Shown: piece by piece, positions 31,849 through 40,253 of the stretch
Numbering within the stretch: the stretch's first letter is position 1
How the letters are laid out: every line of letters starts with the position of its first letter
NCBI RefSeq assembly: GCF_000712135.1
Contig: NZ_JOOE01000003.1
Span: 744,001 to 808,000 of the forward strand
DNA: 64,000 nt
Source of the DNA: Sphingomonas sp. UNC305MFCol5.2
GTDB taxonomy: Bacteria > Pseudomonadota > Alphaproteobacteria > Sphingomonadales > Sphingomonadaceae
Direction: 5' to 3'
Translations under genes and position numbers: made by a program
Notes under the pieces: model-generated
What the model was told of the DNA's origin: nothing
Databases searched by the model: none
The model's input: the letters and a program-made list of their open reading frames with translations, nothing else

Positions 31849-34371
31849 TTAACGCGGCGCGGCGTTCCTTGCATCAGCCTTTTTGGTCCTGAGCGTCGCC
31901 GATGCGCTTGCGGGATCGTCGGGCCAGGGGTGCCGGGGATAGCGGCCGCGCATTTCCTTCGCGACCACCGCCCAGCTGCCCTTCCAGAAGCCGGGCAAAT
32001 CGCGCGTGGTCTGGATCGGCCGCCCCGCGGGCGAAGTGAGACTGAGCACCAGCGGCGTGCCGTCACCCAGCACGGGATGGGTAGCGAGGCCGAACAGCGC
32101 CTGGACGCGGACTTCGACCGTCGGTCCCGCCTCGGCGGCATAGTCGATCGCATGGCTGGAGCCGGCGGGGGTCTCGAGCCGCGCCGGGGCGAGACGCTCC
32201 ACTGTCTTCTGTCCTTCCCAGCCGAGCAGATTCTGGAGCGCCTGGGTGAGCGCCTCGGTCGCGACTGCGTCGAGCCGGCGCTTGCCTGCGAGCGCGGCCG
32301 GCAGCCAGTCGTCGAGGCTCGCCAGCAACGCCGCGTCGCTCAGCGTCTCGATCCCCGCATAGGCCGCGCGAGTCCGCAGTGCCTGCGCGGTTTCGGACCA
32401 TGGCAACAGCGAGAGACCGTGTTCTCGCACCCCTTCGAGCAGCGCCGCCTCGATCTCGGCAGGGCTCGCAGCCGAATCGCTCCCGCTCGAAAGCCGGATC
32501 GCGCCGAGCCGACGTTCGCGCAGCGCTTCGATGCGGCCGGTCGCGGCATCGAAGCGGACGCTGCGGCGCGTCTCGATCCGGTCGCCGAACAATGCCTCGA
32601 CGGTTTCGGCCTCGATCTGCGCAGCGGAGAGAATCCGGGCGCCCGCAGCCATGCCCTGGGTCTCCGCCACCGCCAGCCATTCCGCGCGGGCGAGTGGCGA
32701 TGTCGGGTCGAGCCTGAACCCGCGCCCGCCGGCCGAAACCCAGCTCTCCCCGGAAGCATCGCGCCGCCGCGCGATCCGATCCGGAAAGGCGAGTGCGATG
32801 CAGATGGCGATATCAAGCTCCCTCTCTCCGCTTGCGGGGAGAGGGTCGGGGAGAGGGGGAGTGCGGGGCGTTCGCGGTTCAAGCCCCTCTCCCCGACCCT
32901 CTCCCCTGAAGGGGAGAGGGAGAAGCTTCGCCCATCGTTCCGCCAGCCTCCGCCCATTCTCTGCCCGCATCCCGCGTTCGCTCCGCCAGCGCCGCAGCCG
33001 CAGCTCGAGATCGGGATCGTTCCCGCCGAGCCCACGCTCGCCGAGCAGCACCGCAACCTGCGCGGCGGTGTGCGCCAATCCCATTTCCCCCGCGCGGACG
33101 AGCATATGGCCCAGCCGCGGCGGCAGGGGCAGCCGCGCGATCGCCTTGCCGTGCGCCGTCGGGCGGCCGTCCGCGTCGAGTGCCTCCAGCGTCGTCAGCC
33201 GCCTGCGGGCTTCGACGACCGCGGCCTCGGGCGGCGGATCGAGCCAGGCGAGATCGCGCGGATCGGCGACGCCCCACAGGGCGCAATCGAGCATCAGCGC
33301 CGAGAGGTCGGCTTCGAGTATCTCGGGCGGGTCGAAACGCGGCAGTCCCGCAGTCGCCGCCTCTTCCCACAACCGATATGCCGCGCCCGGCCCCTGCCGC
33401 GCCGCGCGACCCGCGCGCTGGGTGACCGATGCCTGGCTCGCGCGCTCGGTGACGAGCCGCGTCATTCCCGCCGCCCGATCGTAGCGCGGGCGGCGCGCAA
33501 GCCCCGAGTCAACCACGATCCGGATGCCGTCGAGCGTCAGCGAGGTTTCGGCGATCGACGTCGCCAGCACTACTTTTCGCCGCCCCTCCGGATCAGGGGC
33601 GATCGCCGCGCGTTGGGCGCTGGGATCCATGCTGCCGTGGAGGCGATGCAGCACCACCCCGCCGATCTCGCCGAGCCGCTCGGCGGTGCGCTCGATCTCG
33701 GCGACGCCGGGAAGGAAGGCGAGCACCCCGCCGGTCTCCTCGCGCAGCGCGGTGCGGACCGCCGCCGCCACCGAATCCTCGATCCGCGCCTCGGCCGCAC
33801 GCCCGATATGGCGAAGCTCGAGCGGATAGTTGCGGCCTTCGCTCTCTATCACCGGCGCGTCGCCCATCAGCGTGGAGAACCGCGCGCCGTCGAGCGTCGC
33901 CGACATCGCCACCAGCCGCAGGTCGGGCCGCAGCGCCGCCTGTGCATCCAGTGCCAGCGCCAGTCCGAAGTCGCTGTCGAGGCTGCGCTCGTGCACTTCG
34001 TCGAACAAGACCGCCGAGACGCCCGACAGTTCGGGATCGGACTGGATGCGATTGACGAAGATACCCTCGGTGACGACGGTCACGCGCGTCGCCGCCGAGC
34101 GCTTGCTGTCCATCCGCGTGGCATAGCCGAAGGTCTTGCCAACCGGTTCGCCGGCGAGCGCCGCCATCCGCTCGCCCGCCGCGCGCGCGGCGAGGCGGCG
34201 AGGCGAGAGCAGCAGCACTTCGCCGACGCACCAGGGCTCGGCGAGCAAGGCGGGCGCGACCGCGGTGGTCTTGCCCGCGCCCGGCGGCGCCACCAGCACG
34301 GCGTTGCTCGCGTCCCGCAGCGCGGCGAGCAATCGGGGCAATATGGCGTGGATCGGCATTGTCTCGCTCAT
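31849..34371 (-). CDS. hrpB: ATP-dependent helicase HrpB
   Basis: An 840-aa DEAH-box-type helicase. Walker A is APPGAGKTTAV (about residues 28-38) and the Walker B variant is VLFDEVHERS. Motif VI includes SQASVTQRAGRAARQGPGAA. The C-terminal HrpB-specific domain has FPDRIARRRD and a final WPDDP-containing segment. Around residues 475-515 the protein carries an in-frame insertion rich in Pro/Leu/Arg/Gly/Glu, which is a translated palindromic repeat. The ATG at 34371 was chosen; ATG 34356 is possible. The RNA substrate and role of HrpB in this lineage are unknown. Confidence 0.93.
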   Translation of the reverse strand: MSETMPIHAILPRLLAALRDASNAVLVAPPGAGKTTAVAPALLAEPWCVGEVLLLSPRRLAARAAGERMAALAGEPVGKTFGYATRMDSKRSAATRVTVVTEGIFVNRIQSDPELSGVSAVLFDEVHERSLDSDFGLALALDAQAALRPDLRLVAMSATLDGARFSTLMGDAPVIESEGRNYPLELRHIGRAAEARIEDSVAAAVRTALREETGGVLAFLPGVAEIERTAERLGEIGGVVLHRLHGSMDPSAQRAAIAPDPEGRRKVVLATSIAETSLTLDGIRIVVDSGLARRPRYDRAAGMTRLVTERASQASVTQRAGRAARQGPGAAYRLWEEAATAGLPRFDPPEILEADLSALMLDCALWGVADPRDLAWLDPPPEAAVVEARRRLTTLEALDADGRPTAHGKAIARLPLPPRLGHMLVRAGEMGLAHTAAQVAVLLGERGLGGNDPDLELRLRRWRSERGMRAENGRRLAERWAKLLPLPFRGEGRGEGLEPRTPRTPPLPDPLPASGERELDIAICIALAFPDRIARRRDASGESWVSAGGRGFRLDPTSPLARAEWLAVAETQGMAAGARILSAAQIEAETVEALFGDRIETRRSVRFDAATGRIEALRERRLGAIRLSSGSDSAASPAEIEAALLEGVREHGLSLLPWSETAQALRTRAAYAGIETLSDAALLASLDDWLPAALAGKRRLDAVATEALTQALQNLLGWEGQKTVERLAPARLETPAGSSHAIDYAAEAGPTVEVRVQALFGLATHPVLGDGTPLVLSLTSPAGRPIQTTRDLPGFWKGSWAVVAKEMRGRYPRHPWPDDPASASATLRTKKADARNAAPR
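32818..32934. repeat. Palindromic repeat element inserted in frame inside hrpB
   Basis: Two complementary arms, each itself hairpin-forming (CCCTCTC...GGGGAGAGGG on the left, CCCCTCTCCCC...GGGGAGAGGG on the right), flank a short linker. On the hrpB strand it encodes PLPFRGEGRGEGLEP through PLPDPLPASGERE with no stop or frame shift. This makes it comparable with protein-coding palindromic elements known in other alphaproteobacteria (inference). Confidence 0.8.
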
Positions 34372-34431
34372 CGCGCGCAACCATTTCCCCAAAGCCGGGT
34401 TTGGCGCAATCGAGGCAAGGAGCACGCAGAC

Positions 34432-34647
34432 ATGGCAAGGACCCTGGCACAGTTCACGATCACTCCCGTCGGCGACGGGGACTATACGCTGCATCTCGAG
34501 GACGAGGACGGCGAAACGCTGGAATTCACTGCCGGCTACGAGCAGCTCGACCTGATCGTCGAGGCGATCGAGGAGCAGCTCGACAGCGACGAGGAGGACG
34601 TCCTCGGCGTCGACGACGATGAGGACGAGGCCGAAATCGAGGAATAA
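34432..34647 (+). CDS. Small acidic protein of unknown function
   Basis: A 71-aa protein with a beta-rich first half (LAQFTITPVGDGDYTLHLED, then ETLEFTAGYEQLDLIVEAIE). The extremely acidic tail over the last 25 residues is made almost wholly of Asp and Glu. AAGGAG at 34417-34422, nine bases before the ATG, is a strong ribosome site. It is divergent from hrpB and has no recognised family. The acidic tail suggests binding to a basic partner, but nothing identifies one. Confidence 0.75.
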   Translation: MARTLAQFTITPVGDGDYTLHLEDEDGETLEFTAGYEQLDLIVEAIEEQLDSDEEDVLGVDDDEDEAEIEE

Positions 34648-34665
34648 GGTTCGTCGGGAGGGGCT

Positions 34666-35679
34666 TCAGTAAGCCCGGGCCACCGCGAACTCGACTGCCT
34701 CGACCATCGCATCCTTCGCGGCACCCGGCGCGAAGCCGCCGAGCGCGTCGATCGCGCGCTGGCCGTAATGGCGGGCACGGGCGAGCGTGTCGTCGACCGA
34801 TCGGCTGGCGCGGACCAATGCGATCGCCTCGGCGAAATCCTCGTCCGAAGTGCGGCGGCCGCCGATCGCGTCCTTCCAGAAGGCGCGCGCGACCTCGTCG
34901 CCGCGGGCATAGGCCAGGATGACCGGAAGCGTCATCTTGCCCTCGCGGAAATCGTCCCCGGCGTCCTTGCCCATGGTCGAGGCGTCGGAGATATAGTCGA
35001 TCGCGTCGTCGACGAGCTGGAAAGCCACGCCGAGATTGCGGCCATAGGTGTCGAGCGCGGCTTCCTCGGCTTCGCTCCGCTCGGCGACCACCGCCGAGAT
35101 CCTGCAGGCCGCGGCGAACAAGGCCGCGGTCTTCGCGCCGATGATGTCGAGATAGCGTTCCTCGGAAATGTCGAGCCGGCGCACCGCGGTGAGCTGGTTG
35201 ACTTCGCCCTCGGCGATCACGGCGCTGGCGTTGGACAGGATCTTGAGCACCTTGAGGCTGCCGTCCTCGACCATCAGCTCGAAGCTGCGGCTGAACAGGA
35301 AGTCGCCGACCAGCACGCTGGCCGGATTGCCCCAGATGATGTTGGCGGTACGGCGTCCGCGGCGCAGGTCCGACGAATCGACCACGTCGTCGTGGAGCAG
35401 GGTCGCGGTGTGGATGAACTCGACCGCGGCGGCGAGCTTGTGATGCCGCGCGCCCGAATAGCCGAGCAACTGCGCGCTCGCGAGCGTCAGCATCGGCCGC
35501 ATCCTTTTGCCGCCGCCGGCGATCAGGTGTCCGGCGAGCTCGGGGATCAGCGGGATGTTCGACTGCATCCGGTCGAGGATGACCGCGTTCACCAGGTTGA
35601 GGTCGTGCGCCACCAGCTGCAGCATCGGTTCCAGCGAAGGCTCGGGCTTTTGCCCCAAGCGATGGATGGTAGCGCTCAT
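34666..35679 (-). CDS. Polyprenyl (octaprenyl/decaprenyl-type) diphosphate synthase
   Basis: A 337-aa trans-isoprenyl diphosphate synthase that builds the ubiquinone side chain. The first Asp-rich motif is LLHDDVVDSSDLRRGRRTAN (Asp97, 98 and 101) and the second is FQLVDDAIDY (Asp224, 225 and 228). GGGKRMRPML is the substrate-binding segment. Small residues sit before the first motif, consistent with a long-chain product. The ATG at 35679 gives the usual N-terminus; an upstream codon would overlap the divergent chorismate mutase gene. Confidence 0.93.
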   Translation of the reverse strand: MSATIHRLGQKPEPSLEPMLQLVAHDLNLVNAVILDRMQSNIPLIPELAGHLIAGGGKRMRPMLTLASAQLLGYSGARHHKLAAAVEFIHTATLLHDDVVDSSDLRRGRRTANIIWGNPASVLVGDFLFSRSFELMVEDGSLKVLKILSNASAVIAEGEVNQLTAVRRLDISEERYLDIIGAKTAALFAAACRISAVVAERSEAEEAALDTYGRNLGVAFQLVDDAIDYISDASTMGKDAGDDFREGKMTLPVILAYARGDEVARAFWKDAIGGRRTSDEDFAEAIALVRASRSVDDTLARARHYGQRAIDALGGFAPGAAKDAMVEAVEFAVARAY

Positions 35680-35752
35680 GGCCGGGCTCTGGCGCGACGC
35701 GACGGCAAAGGCAAGGCTTGCGTAGCGTTCGCGCGCGGGCAAAAGGGGACAC

Positions 35753-36046
35753 ATGCCCGACGAGACGCTCAATCGCTATCGCCAGAGCATCGACAATATC
35801 GATGCCGCGTTGATCCACATGCTCGCCGAGCGCTTCAAGGTCACCCAGGCGGTCGGCGCCTACAAAGCCACGCACGGGCTGCCCCCGGCCGACCCTTCGC
35901 GTGAGGAAGCCCAGATCGCGCGGCTCCGCGGGCTCGCCAAGCAGGCCGATCTCGATCCCGAATTTTCGGAGAAGTTCCTGCGCTTCATCATCGACGAAGT
36001 GATCCGCCACCACGAACGGCTGCAGGGCGGAACAGGATCGCCCTAA
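35753..36046 (+). CDS. Chorismate mutase (AroQ class)
   Basis: A 97-aa all-helical AroQ-type chorismate mutase that converts chorismate to prephenate for Phe/Tyr synthesis. The pattern is LNRYRQSIDNIDAALIHMLA, ERFKVTQAVGAYKA (catalytic Arg/Lys) and REEAQIARLRGLAKQADLDP. It is monofunctional and of normal length. The prephenate dehydratase gene lies far away at 49779-50669. It runs 34 bp ahead of the GH130 gene on the same strand. Confidence 0.92.
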   Translation: MPDETLNRYRQSIDNIDAALIHMLAERFKVTQAVGAYKATHGLPPADPSREEAQIARLRGLAKQADLDPEFSEKFLRFIIDEVIRHHERLQGGTGSP

Positions 36047-36080
36047 TCCCGTTCGGGTCAGGCAATCGAGGGGAGCGACT

Positions 36081-37196
36081 GTGTCCGACGATTATCTGAT
36101 CTTCCGCCCCGACGATGTCGATCTCGCGCGCTCGCCGCTGCGAAAATCGATCGACGCGCCGACTTTCGTGCTCGGCGCGTTCAATCCCGGCCTCACGCGG
36201 CTGCCCAACGGCAATCTCCTGCTGATGGTGCGCGTCGCCGAGGCGTTGCGCGATCCGGTGCAGGGCGATTGCGCGCGGGCGATCCGCTGGACGCCTGGCG
36301 GCTATGTGCTCGATCGCCACGCGCTCCACGGCATCCACATGGACGATCCGCGCCAGTTCGCGCTCCGGGATCGCAATCCGCGGCTGCTCGGCCTGACCTC
36401 GCTCTCATGGCTGCTCCCGGTCGAATTGAGCGGCGACGCGCGGTGCATCGTCGCTGTGCATTACGACAAGGCGATCGAGCCGTCGGCGAGCTTCCTCGAA
36501 TATGGCGTCGAGGATGCCCGGATCAGCCTGGTCGGCGGCAGCTGGTGGATGACGGTGTGCGGCGTCTCGGCCGAGCGTCACTGCACCGCGATGTACCATT
36601 CGGTGAACGGGCTCGACTACAAGTTGCTCGGCGTAGTGCTCGATCATCAGAACAAGGACATGCTGCTGTTCGAAGGCAAGGTCGGCGGCAAGTACATGGC
36701 GCTCACCCGGCCGCTCGGCGAAGTCTATTTCACCTATCCGGAAGACGGCGAGTGGCTCGGCGGCCCCGCGATCAACATGGCGCAATCGCCCGACGGCCTC
36801 CACTGGAAGCCGCTCGACACACCCGGCATCCGCGCGCGCAAGGGCACGACCTCCACCCAGCGGATCGGGGGCGGCAGCCAGCCGGTGCTGACGCCCGAGG
36901 GCTGGATGCTGATCTATCACGGCGTCGAGAAGCAGGGCGCGGTGGGGATCTATCGCAGCTTCTGGGCGCTGCTCGACAAGGACGATCCCTCGAAGATCCT
37001 GCGGCAGGAAGATCAGGTCCCCTTGCTCGAGGCCAACCCCACGCTCACCGCCGATATCGCGCACCAGATGTACCTGCCCACGCCGGTGGTGTTCACTACC
37101 GGCGTGGCCGATGCGGGCGACCATTATATCGTCGCGAACGGTGAGGCTGATTTGGCCTGCCGGATCACGCACCTCCCGAAGGAGCGCTTCCGGTGA
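36081..37196 (+). CDS. GH130-type glycoside phosphorylase/glycosidase
   Basis: A 371-aa five-bladed propeller of family GH130 (beta-mannoside phosphorylase group). It has FNPGLTRLPNGNLLLMVRVAE at the start, a central HCTAMYHSVNGLDYKLLG, GGPAINMAQSPDGLHW, and the closing GWMLIYHGVE and YLPTPVVFTTGV. Such enzymes phosphorolyse beta-1,4- or beta-1,2-linked mannosides. The start is GTG at 36081 behind a good GAGGGGAG site. It leads a GH130-GH13-GT4 group; the substrate is not predictable from sequence alone. Confidence 0.85.
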   Translation: MSDDYLIFRPDDVDLARSPLRKSIDAPTFVLGAFNPGLTRLPNGNLLLMVRVAEALRDPVQGDCARAIRWTPGGYVLDRHALHGIHMDDPRQFALRDRNPRLLGLTSLSWLLPVELSGDARCIVAVHYDKAIEPSASFLEYGVEDARISLVGGSWWMTVCGVSAERHCTAMYHSVNGLDYKLLGVVLDHQNKDMLLFEGKVGGKYMALTRPLGEVYFTYPEDGEWLGGPAINMAQSPDGLHWKPLDTPGIRARKGTTSTQRIGGGSQPVLTPEGWMLIYHGVEKQGAVGIYRSFWALLDKDDPSKILRQEDQVPLLEANPTLTADIAHQMYLPTPVVFTTGVADAGDHYIVANGEADLACRITHLPKERFR

Positions 37197-37206
37197 TGCA
37201 TCCAGC

Positions 37207-37313
37207 CGTCACCCCGGCCTTGTGCCGGGGTCCACTAGGCCACACCGGAAAAGCAGGAGTCTCCAGGCCACCGCTCGCCTCGCGGTGGACCCCGGAACAA
37301 GTCCGGGGTGACG
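37207..37313. repeat. Long inverted-repeat intergenic element (copy A)
   Basis: It begins CGTCACCCCGG and ends CCGGGGTGACG, with inner complementary arms around GGTCCAC and GTGGACC, about 107 bp in all. A near-identical element occurs at 39954-40059. The two copies bracket the GH13 and GT4 genes. Dispersed elements of this kind are common in sphingomonad intergenic DNA. Confidence 0.8.
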
Positions 37314-37326
37314 AATGGAGGGGCAG

Positions 37327-38895
37327 ATGATCGAACCCATTTGGTGGCAAAGTGGCACGATCTACCAGATCTACCCGCGCTCGTTCCAGGATTCGAACGG
37401 CGACGGCATCGGCGACCTCCGCGGCATCGAGTCCCGTCTCGACGATTTGGTCGCGCTCGGTATCGACGCGATCTGGATTTCGCCGATCTATCCCTCGCCG
37501 ATGGCCGATTTCGGTTACGACGTCGCCGATTATACCGGCGTGGATCCGCGCTTCGGCACGCTCGACGATTTCGATTCGCTATTGAAGGCCGCGCACGCTC
37601 GCGGGCTCAAATTGCTGCTCGATTTCGTCCCCAATCACAGCTCCAGCGAACATCCCTGGTTCGTCGAGAGCCGATCGTCGCGCGATAACCCGAAGCGCGG
37701 CTGGTACATCTGGCGCGATCCCGCTCCGGACGGAGGCCCGCCCAACAACTGGATCAGCGATTTCGGCGGCCCGGCCTGGCAATATGACGAACGCACCGGT
37801 CAATATTATTACCACGCCTTCCTCAAGGAGCAGCCCGACCTCAACTGGCGCAACCCCGGGCTCCGCCGGGCGATGCTCGACGTGCTGCGTTTCTGGTTCG
37901 ATCGCGGCGTCGACGGGTTCCGGATCGATGTGCTGTGGCACATGATCAAGCACCAGGATTTCCCCGACAATCCGGCCAATCCGGCGTACACGCCCGCGAT
38001 GGGCGAGATGCACCGCGTGCTCCAGCTCCACTCGACCGATCAGCCCGAAGTGCACGGCATCGCCGCCGACATGCGCCGCGTCGCCGACGCCTATCCCGAG
38101 CGCGTGCTGGTCGGCGAGATCTACCTGCCGGTCGATCGGCTGATGCGTTATTATGGCGAAGGCGAACCGGGCGTGCATTTGCCCTTCAACTTCCAATTGA
38201 TCGAGGCGCCGTGGGAGGCGCGCAGCCTTGCCGCGCTGATCGCCGATTACGAGGGCGCGCTGCCCGCGGGCGGCTGGCCGAACTGGGTGCTCGGCAATCA
38301 CGATCGCCCGCGCGCCGCCACGCGCTTCGGCGCGGCGCAGGCCCGCGTCGCGGCGATGTTGCTGCTCACGCTCAGAGGCACGCCGACGATCTATTATGGC
38401 GACGAGATCGGCATGCAGGATGTCGCGATTCCCTCTGCGCAAGTGCAGGATCCGCGTGAGCTGCGCGAGCCCGGCATCGGACTCGGCCGCGATCCGGTGC
38501 GCACACCGATGGCGTGGGATGCAAGCGCCAATGCCGGCTTCTCGACCGCCGCGCCGTGGCTGCCGCTCCATCAGGACTGGCATGCGCGCAACGTCGCCGC
38601 CCAGCGCGAGGACCCGCGCTCGATGTGGCGGCTCTATCACGATCTGCTGGCGCTGCGGCGGGCGCATCCGGCGCTGTCGATCGGCGACTGGCTGCCGATC
38701 GAATGCACGGGCAGCCTGCTCGCTTATGAGCGTCGCCATCGCGACGAACGGCTGCTCATCGTGCTCAACCTCGGCGACCGGGCCGAAAGTTTCGCGATCC
38801 CCGAATGGGCGGAAGGTCTGCAGGTCCTCCTCACCACCGGCACCGGCGGCGATCCCGCGGTGCTCGGGCCGAACGAGGGATATGTGCTCGGATGA
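37327..38895 (+). CDS. GH13 alpha-glucosidase/oligo-1,6-glucosidase-type enzyme
   Basis: A 522-aa GH13 enzyme with a TIM barrel and C-terminal beta domain. Conserved region I is LLLDFVPNHSSSEHPWF. The nucleophile Asp201 lies in DGFRIDVLWHMIKH, the acid/base Glu264 in VLVGEIYLPVD and the third acid Asp326 in VLGNHDRPRAA. The loop RYYGEGEPGVHLPFNFQL is typical of GH13 alpha-glucosidases acting on short alpha-glucosides, including sucrose, isomaltose or trehalose analogues. No signal peptide, so cytoplasmic. Its stop overlaps the GT4 start (ATGA). Confidence 0.92.
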   Translation: MIEPIWWQSGTIYQIYPRSFQDSNGDGIGDLRGIESRLDDLVALGIDAIWISPIYPSPMADFGYDVADYTGVDPRFGTLDDFDSLLKAAHARGLKLLLDFVPNHSSSEHPWFVESRSSRDNPKRGWYIWRDPAPDGGPPNNWISDFGGPAWQYDERTGQYYYHAFLKEQPDLNWRNPGLRRAMLDVLRFWFDRGVDGFRIDVLWHMIKHQDFPDNPANPAYTPAMGEMHRVLQLHSTDQPEVHGIAADMRRVADAYPERVLVGEIYLPVDRLMRYYGEGEPGVHLPFNFQLIEAPWEARSLAALIADYEGALPAGGWPNWVLGNHDRPRAATRFGAAQARVAAMLLLTLRGTPTIYYGDEIGMQDVAIPSAQVQDPRELREPGIGLGRDPVRTPMAWDASANAGFSTAAPWLPLHQDWHARNVAAQREDPRSMWRLYHDLLALRRAHPALSIGDWLPIECTGSLLAYERRHRDERLLIVLNLGDRAESFAIPEWAEGLQVLLTTGTGGDPAVLGPNEGYVLG

Positions 38896-39896
38896 AGATC
38901 GCGATGCTGGCGCCGATCGCGTGGCGCACGCCGCCCCGGCATTACGGCCCATGGGAATTGGTGACGAGCCTGCTCACCGAGGCTCTCGTCGCGCGTGGGA
39001 TCGACGTGACCCTGTTCGCCACGCAGGATTCGATCACTGCCGGCACGCTCGCCGGAGTCGTGCCGCGCGGCTATGAGGAAGACCCGGCGATCGACGCCAA
39101 GGTCTGGGAATATGCCCACCAGTCGCATCTGTTCGCCCGCGCCGGCGAATTCGATCTGATCCACAACCAGGCCGATTTCCCCGCGCATGCTTATGCCCCG
39201 CTGATCGACACGCCGATGGTCACGACGATCCACGGCTTCTCCTCGGATCGCATCCTGCCGATGTACAAGCCGTTCGAGGATCGCGTGCATTTTGTCGCGA
39301 TCAGCGACGCCGATCGGCACCCGTCGCTCAGGTACGCCGCGACGATCCATCACGGCATCCGCCTCGACGAATTCCCGTTCGACCCGCAAGGCAGCGACGA
39401 CCTGCTCTTCTTCGGCCGCATGCACCCCGACAAGGGCGCCGCCGAGGCGATCCATGTCGCGCGGGCGACCGGCCGCCGCCTCGATCTCTACGGCATCGTC
39501 CAGGATCAGGGCTATTTCGACCGCGAAGTGTTGCCGCATGTCGATGGCGAACGGATCCGCTATCTCGGCCCGGTCGGTGGCGAGGCGCGGCTGCGTGCGC
39601 TCGGCAAGGCACGGGCACTGCTCCATTTGATCAATTTCGACGAACCCTTCGGCCTGTCGGTGATCGAGGCGATGGCGTGTGGGACCCCGGTGATCGCGAT
39701 CGATCGCGGCAGCATGCCCGAGCTGATCACCCCTGAGACCGGCATCCTCGTGAAATCGGCCGGCGAGGCGATCACTGCGCTGGGAGAGATCGACGGTATC
39801 GATCGCGCCGCCTGCCGCCGCCACGTCGAGGCGCATTTCTCGGTCGAAGCGATGGCCGACAAATACATCGCTCTGTACGAACAAATCCTCGCCTGA
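38892..39896 (+). CDS. Glycosyltransferase family 4 (GT-B fold)
   Basis: A 334-aa GT4 enzyme. The N-terminal Rossmann half contains MKIAMLAPIAWRTPPRHYGP and DLIHNQADFPAHAY. The C-terminal half has LLFFGRMHPDKGAAEAIHVA, which binds the nucleotide sugar, and the catalytic E-x7-E region NFDEPFGLSVIEAMACGTPV. It starts in an ATGA overlap with the GH13 gene. Synthesis of a small glycoside that GH13 and GH130 then process would fit the context, but that is inference. Confidence 0.9.
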   Translation: MKIAMLAPIAWRTPPRHYGPWELVTSLLTEALVARGIDVTLFATQDSITAGTLAGVVPRGYEEDPAIDAKVWEYAHQSHLFARAGEFDLIHNQADFPAHAYAPLIDTPMVTTIHGFSSDRILPMYKPFEDRVHFVAISDADRHPSLRYAATIHHGIRLDEFPFDPQGSDDLLFFGRMHPDKGAAEAIHVARATGRRLDLYGIVQDQGYFDREVLPHVDGERIRYLGPVGGEARLRALGKARALLHLINFDEPFGLSVIEAMACGTPVIAIDRGSMPELITPETGILVKSAGEAITALGEIDGIDRAACRRHVEAHFSVEAMADKYIALYEQILA

Positions 39897-39900
39897 CTCC

Positions 39901-39930
39901 CGTCATCCCGGCGAAAGCCGGGATCTCAGG
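39901..39930. repeat. Short palindromic element
   Basis: CATCCCGGC, GAAA and GCCGGGAT form a compact hairpin followed by CTCAGG, directly after the GT4 stop. It is the short form of the same dispersed family and may serve as a terminator. Confidence 0.55.
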
Positions 39931-39953
39931 CGGAGGCGCGATACGCCCTTCTC

Positions 39954-40059
39954 CGTCACCCCGGCCTTGTGCCGGGGTCCACGAAGCCGCACCGGAAAGG
40001 CTCGAGCCTCAAGTCCATCGCGGGCCTCACGGTGGACCCGCAACAAGTCCGGGGTGACG
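39954..40059. repeat. Long inverted-repeat intergenic element (copy B)
   Basis: A 106-bp element with the same ends as copy A at 37207-37313 (CGTCACCCCGG and CCGGGGTGACG) and the same GTGCCGGGGTCCAC inner arm. The middle differs, as in independently drifting copies. Confidence 0.8.
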
Positions 40060-40253
40060 AAGGGAAGAAACATGGCCTTACTTGCAATGTAGGATTTCGC
40101 CTGCTGCAATCGCGCCGCCAAGATGCGGTGACGCATCGCGGCCTCGCTCTTTGAACCCGTTGATAGGCACCGCCTCCGCGTAACGATCTTTCTTCGCGCG
40201 GAAATTTTCTTTCACGATTCGCGGGAAAAGTGCGAAGTTAAGCCGGCGAAATC

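Larger units (their letters stand above)
39897..40253. other. 357-bp gene-free stretch holding repeats
   Basis: It contains a short palindrome (39901-39930), the long inverted repeat copy B (39954-40059) and about 190 bp with no supported gene. The segment after copy B shares GCAATGTAGGAT (near 40085) with the repeat tail near 57325. No promoter or RNA gene is evident. Confidence 0.6.

Noticed and set aside
32818..32934. Frameshift or pseudogene in hrpB
   Set aside because: The palindromic insert keeps the reading frame open and the C-terminal HrpB domain follows in frame.
31930..34431. Long plus-strand frame antisense to hrpB
   Set aside because: hrpB has all helicase motifs. Only the last 72 codons of this frame (34432-34647), which lie outside hrpB and have their own ribosome site, are a real gene.
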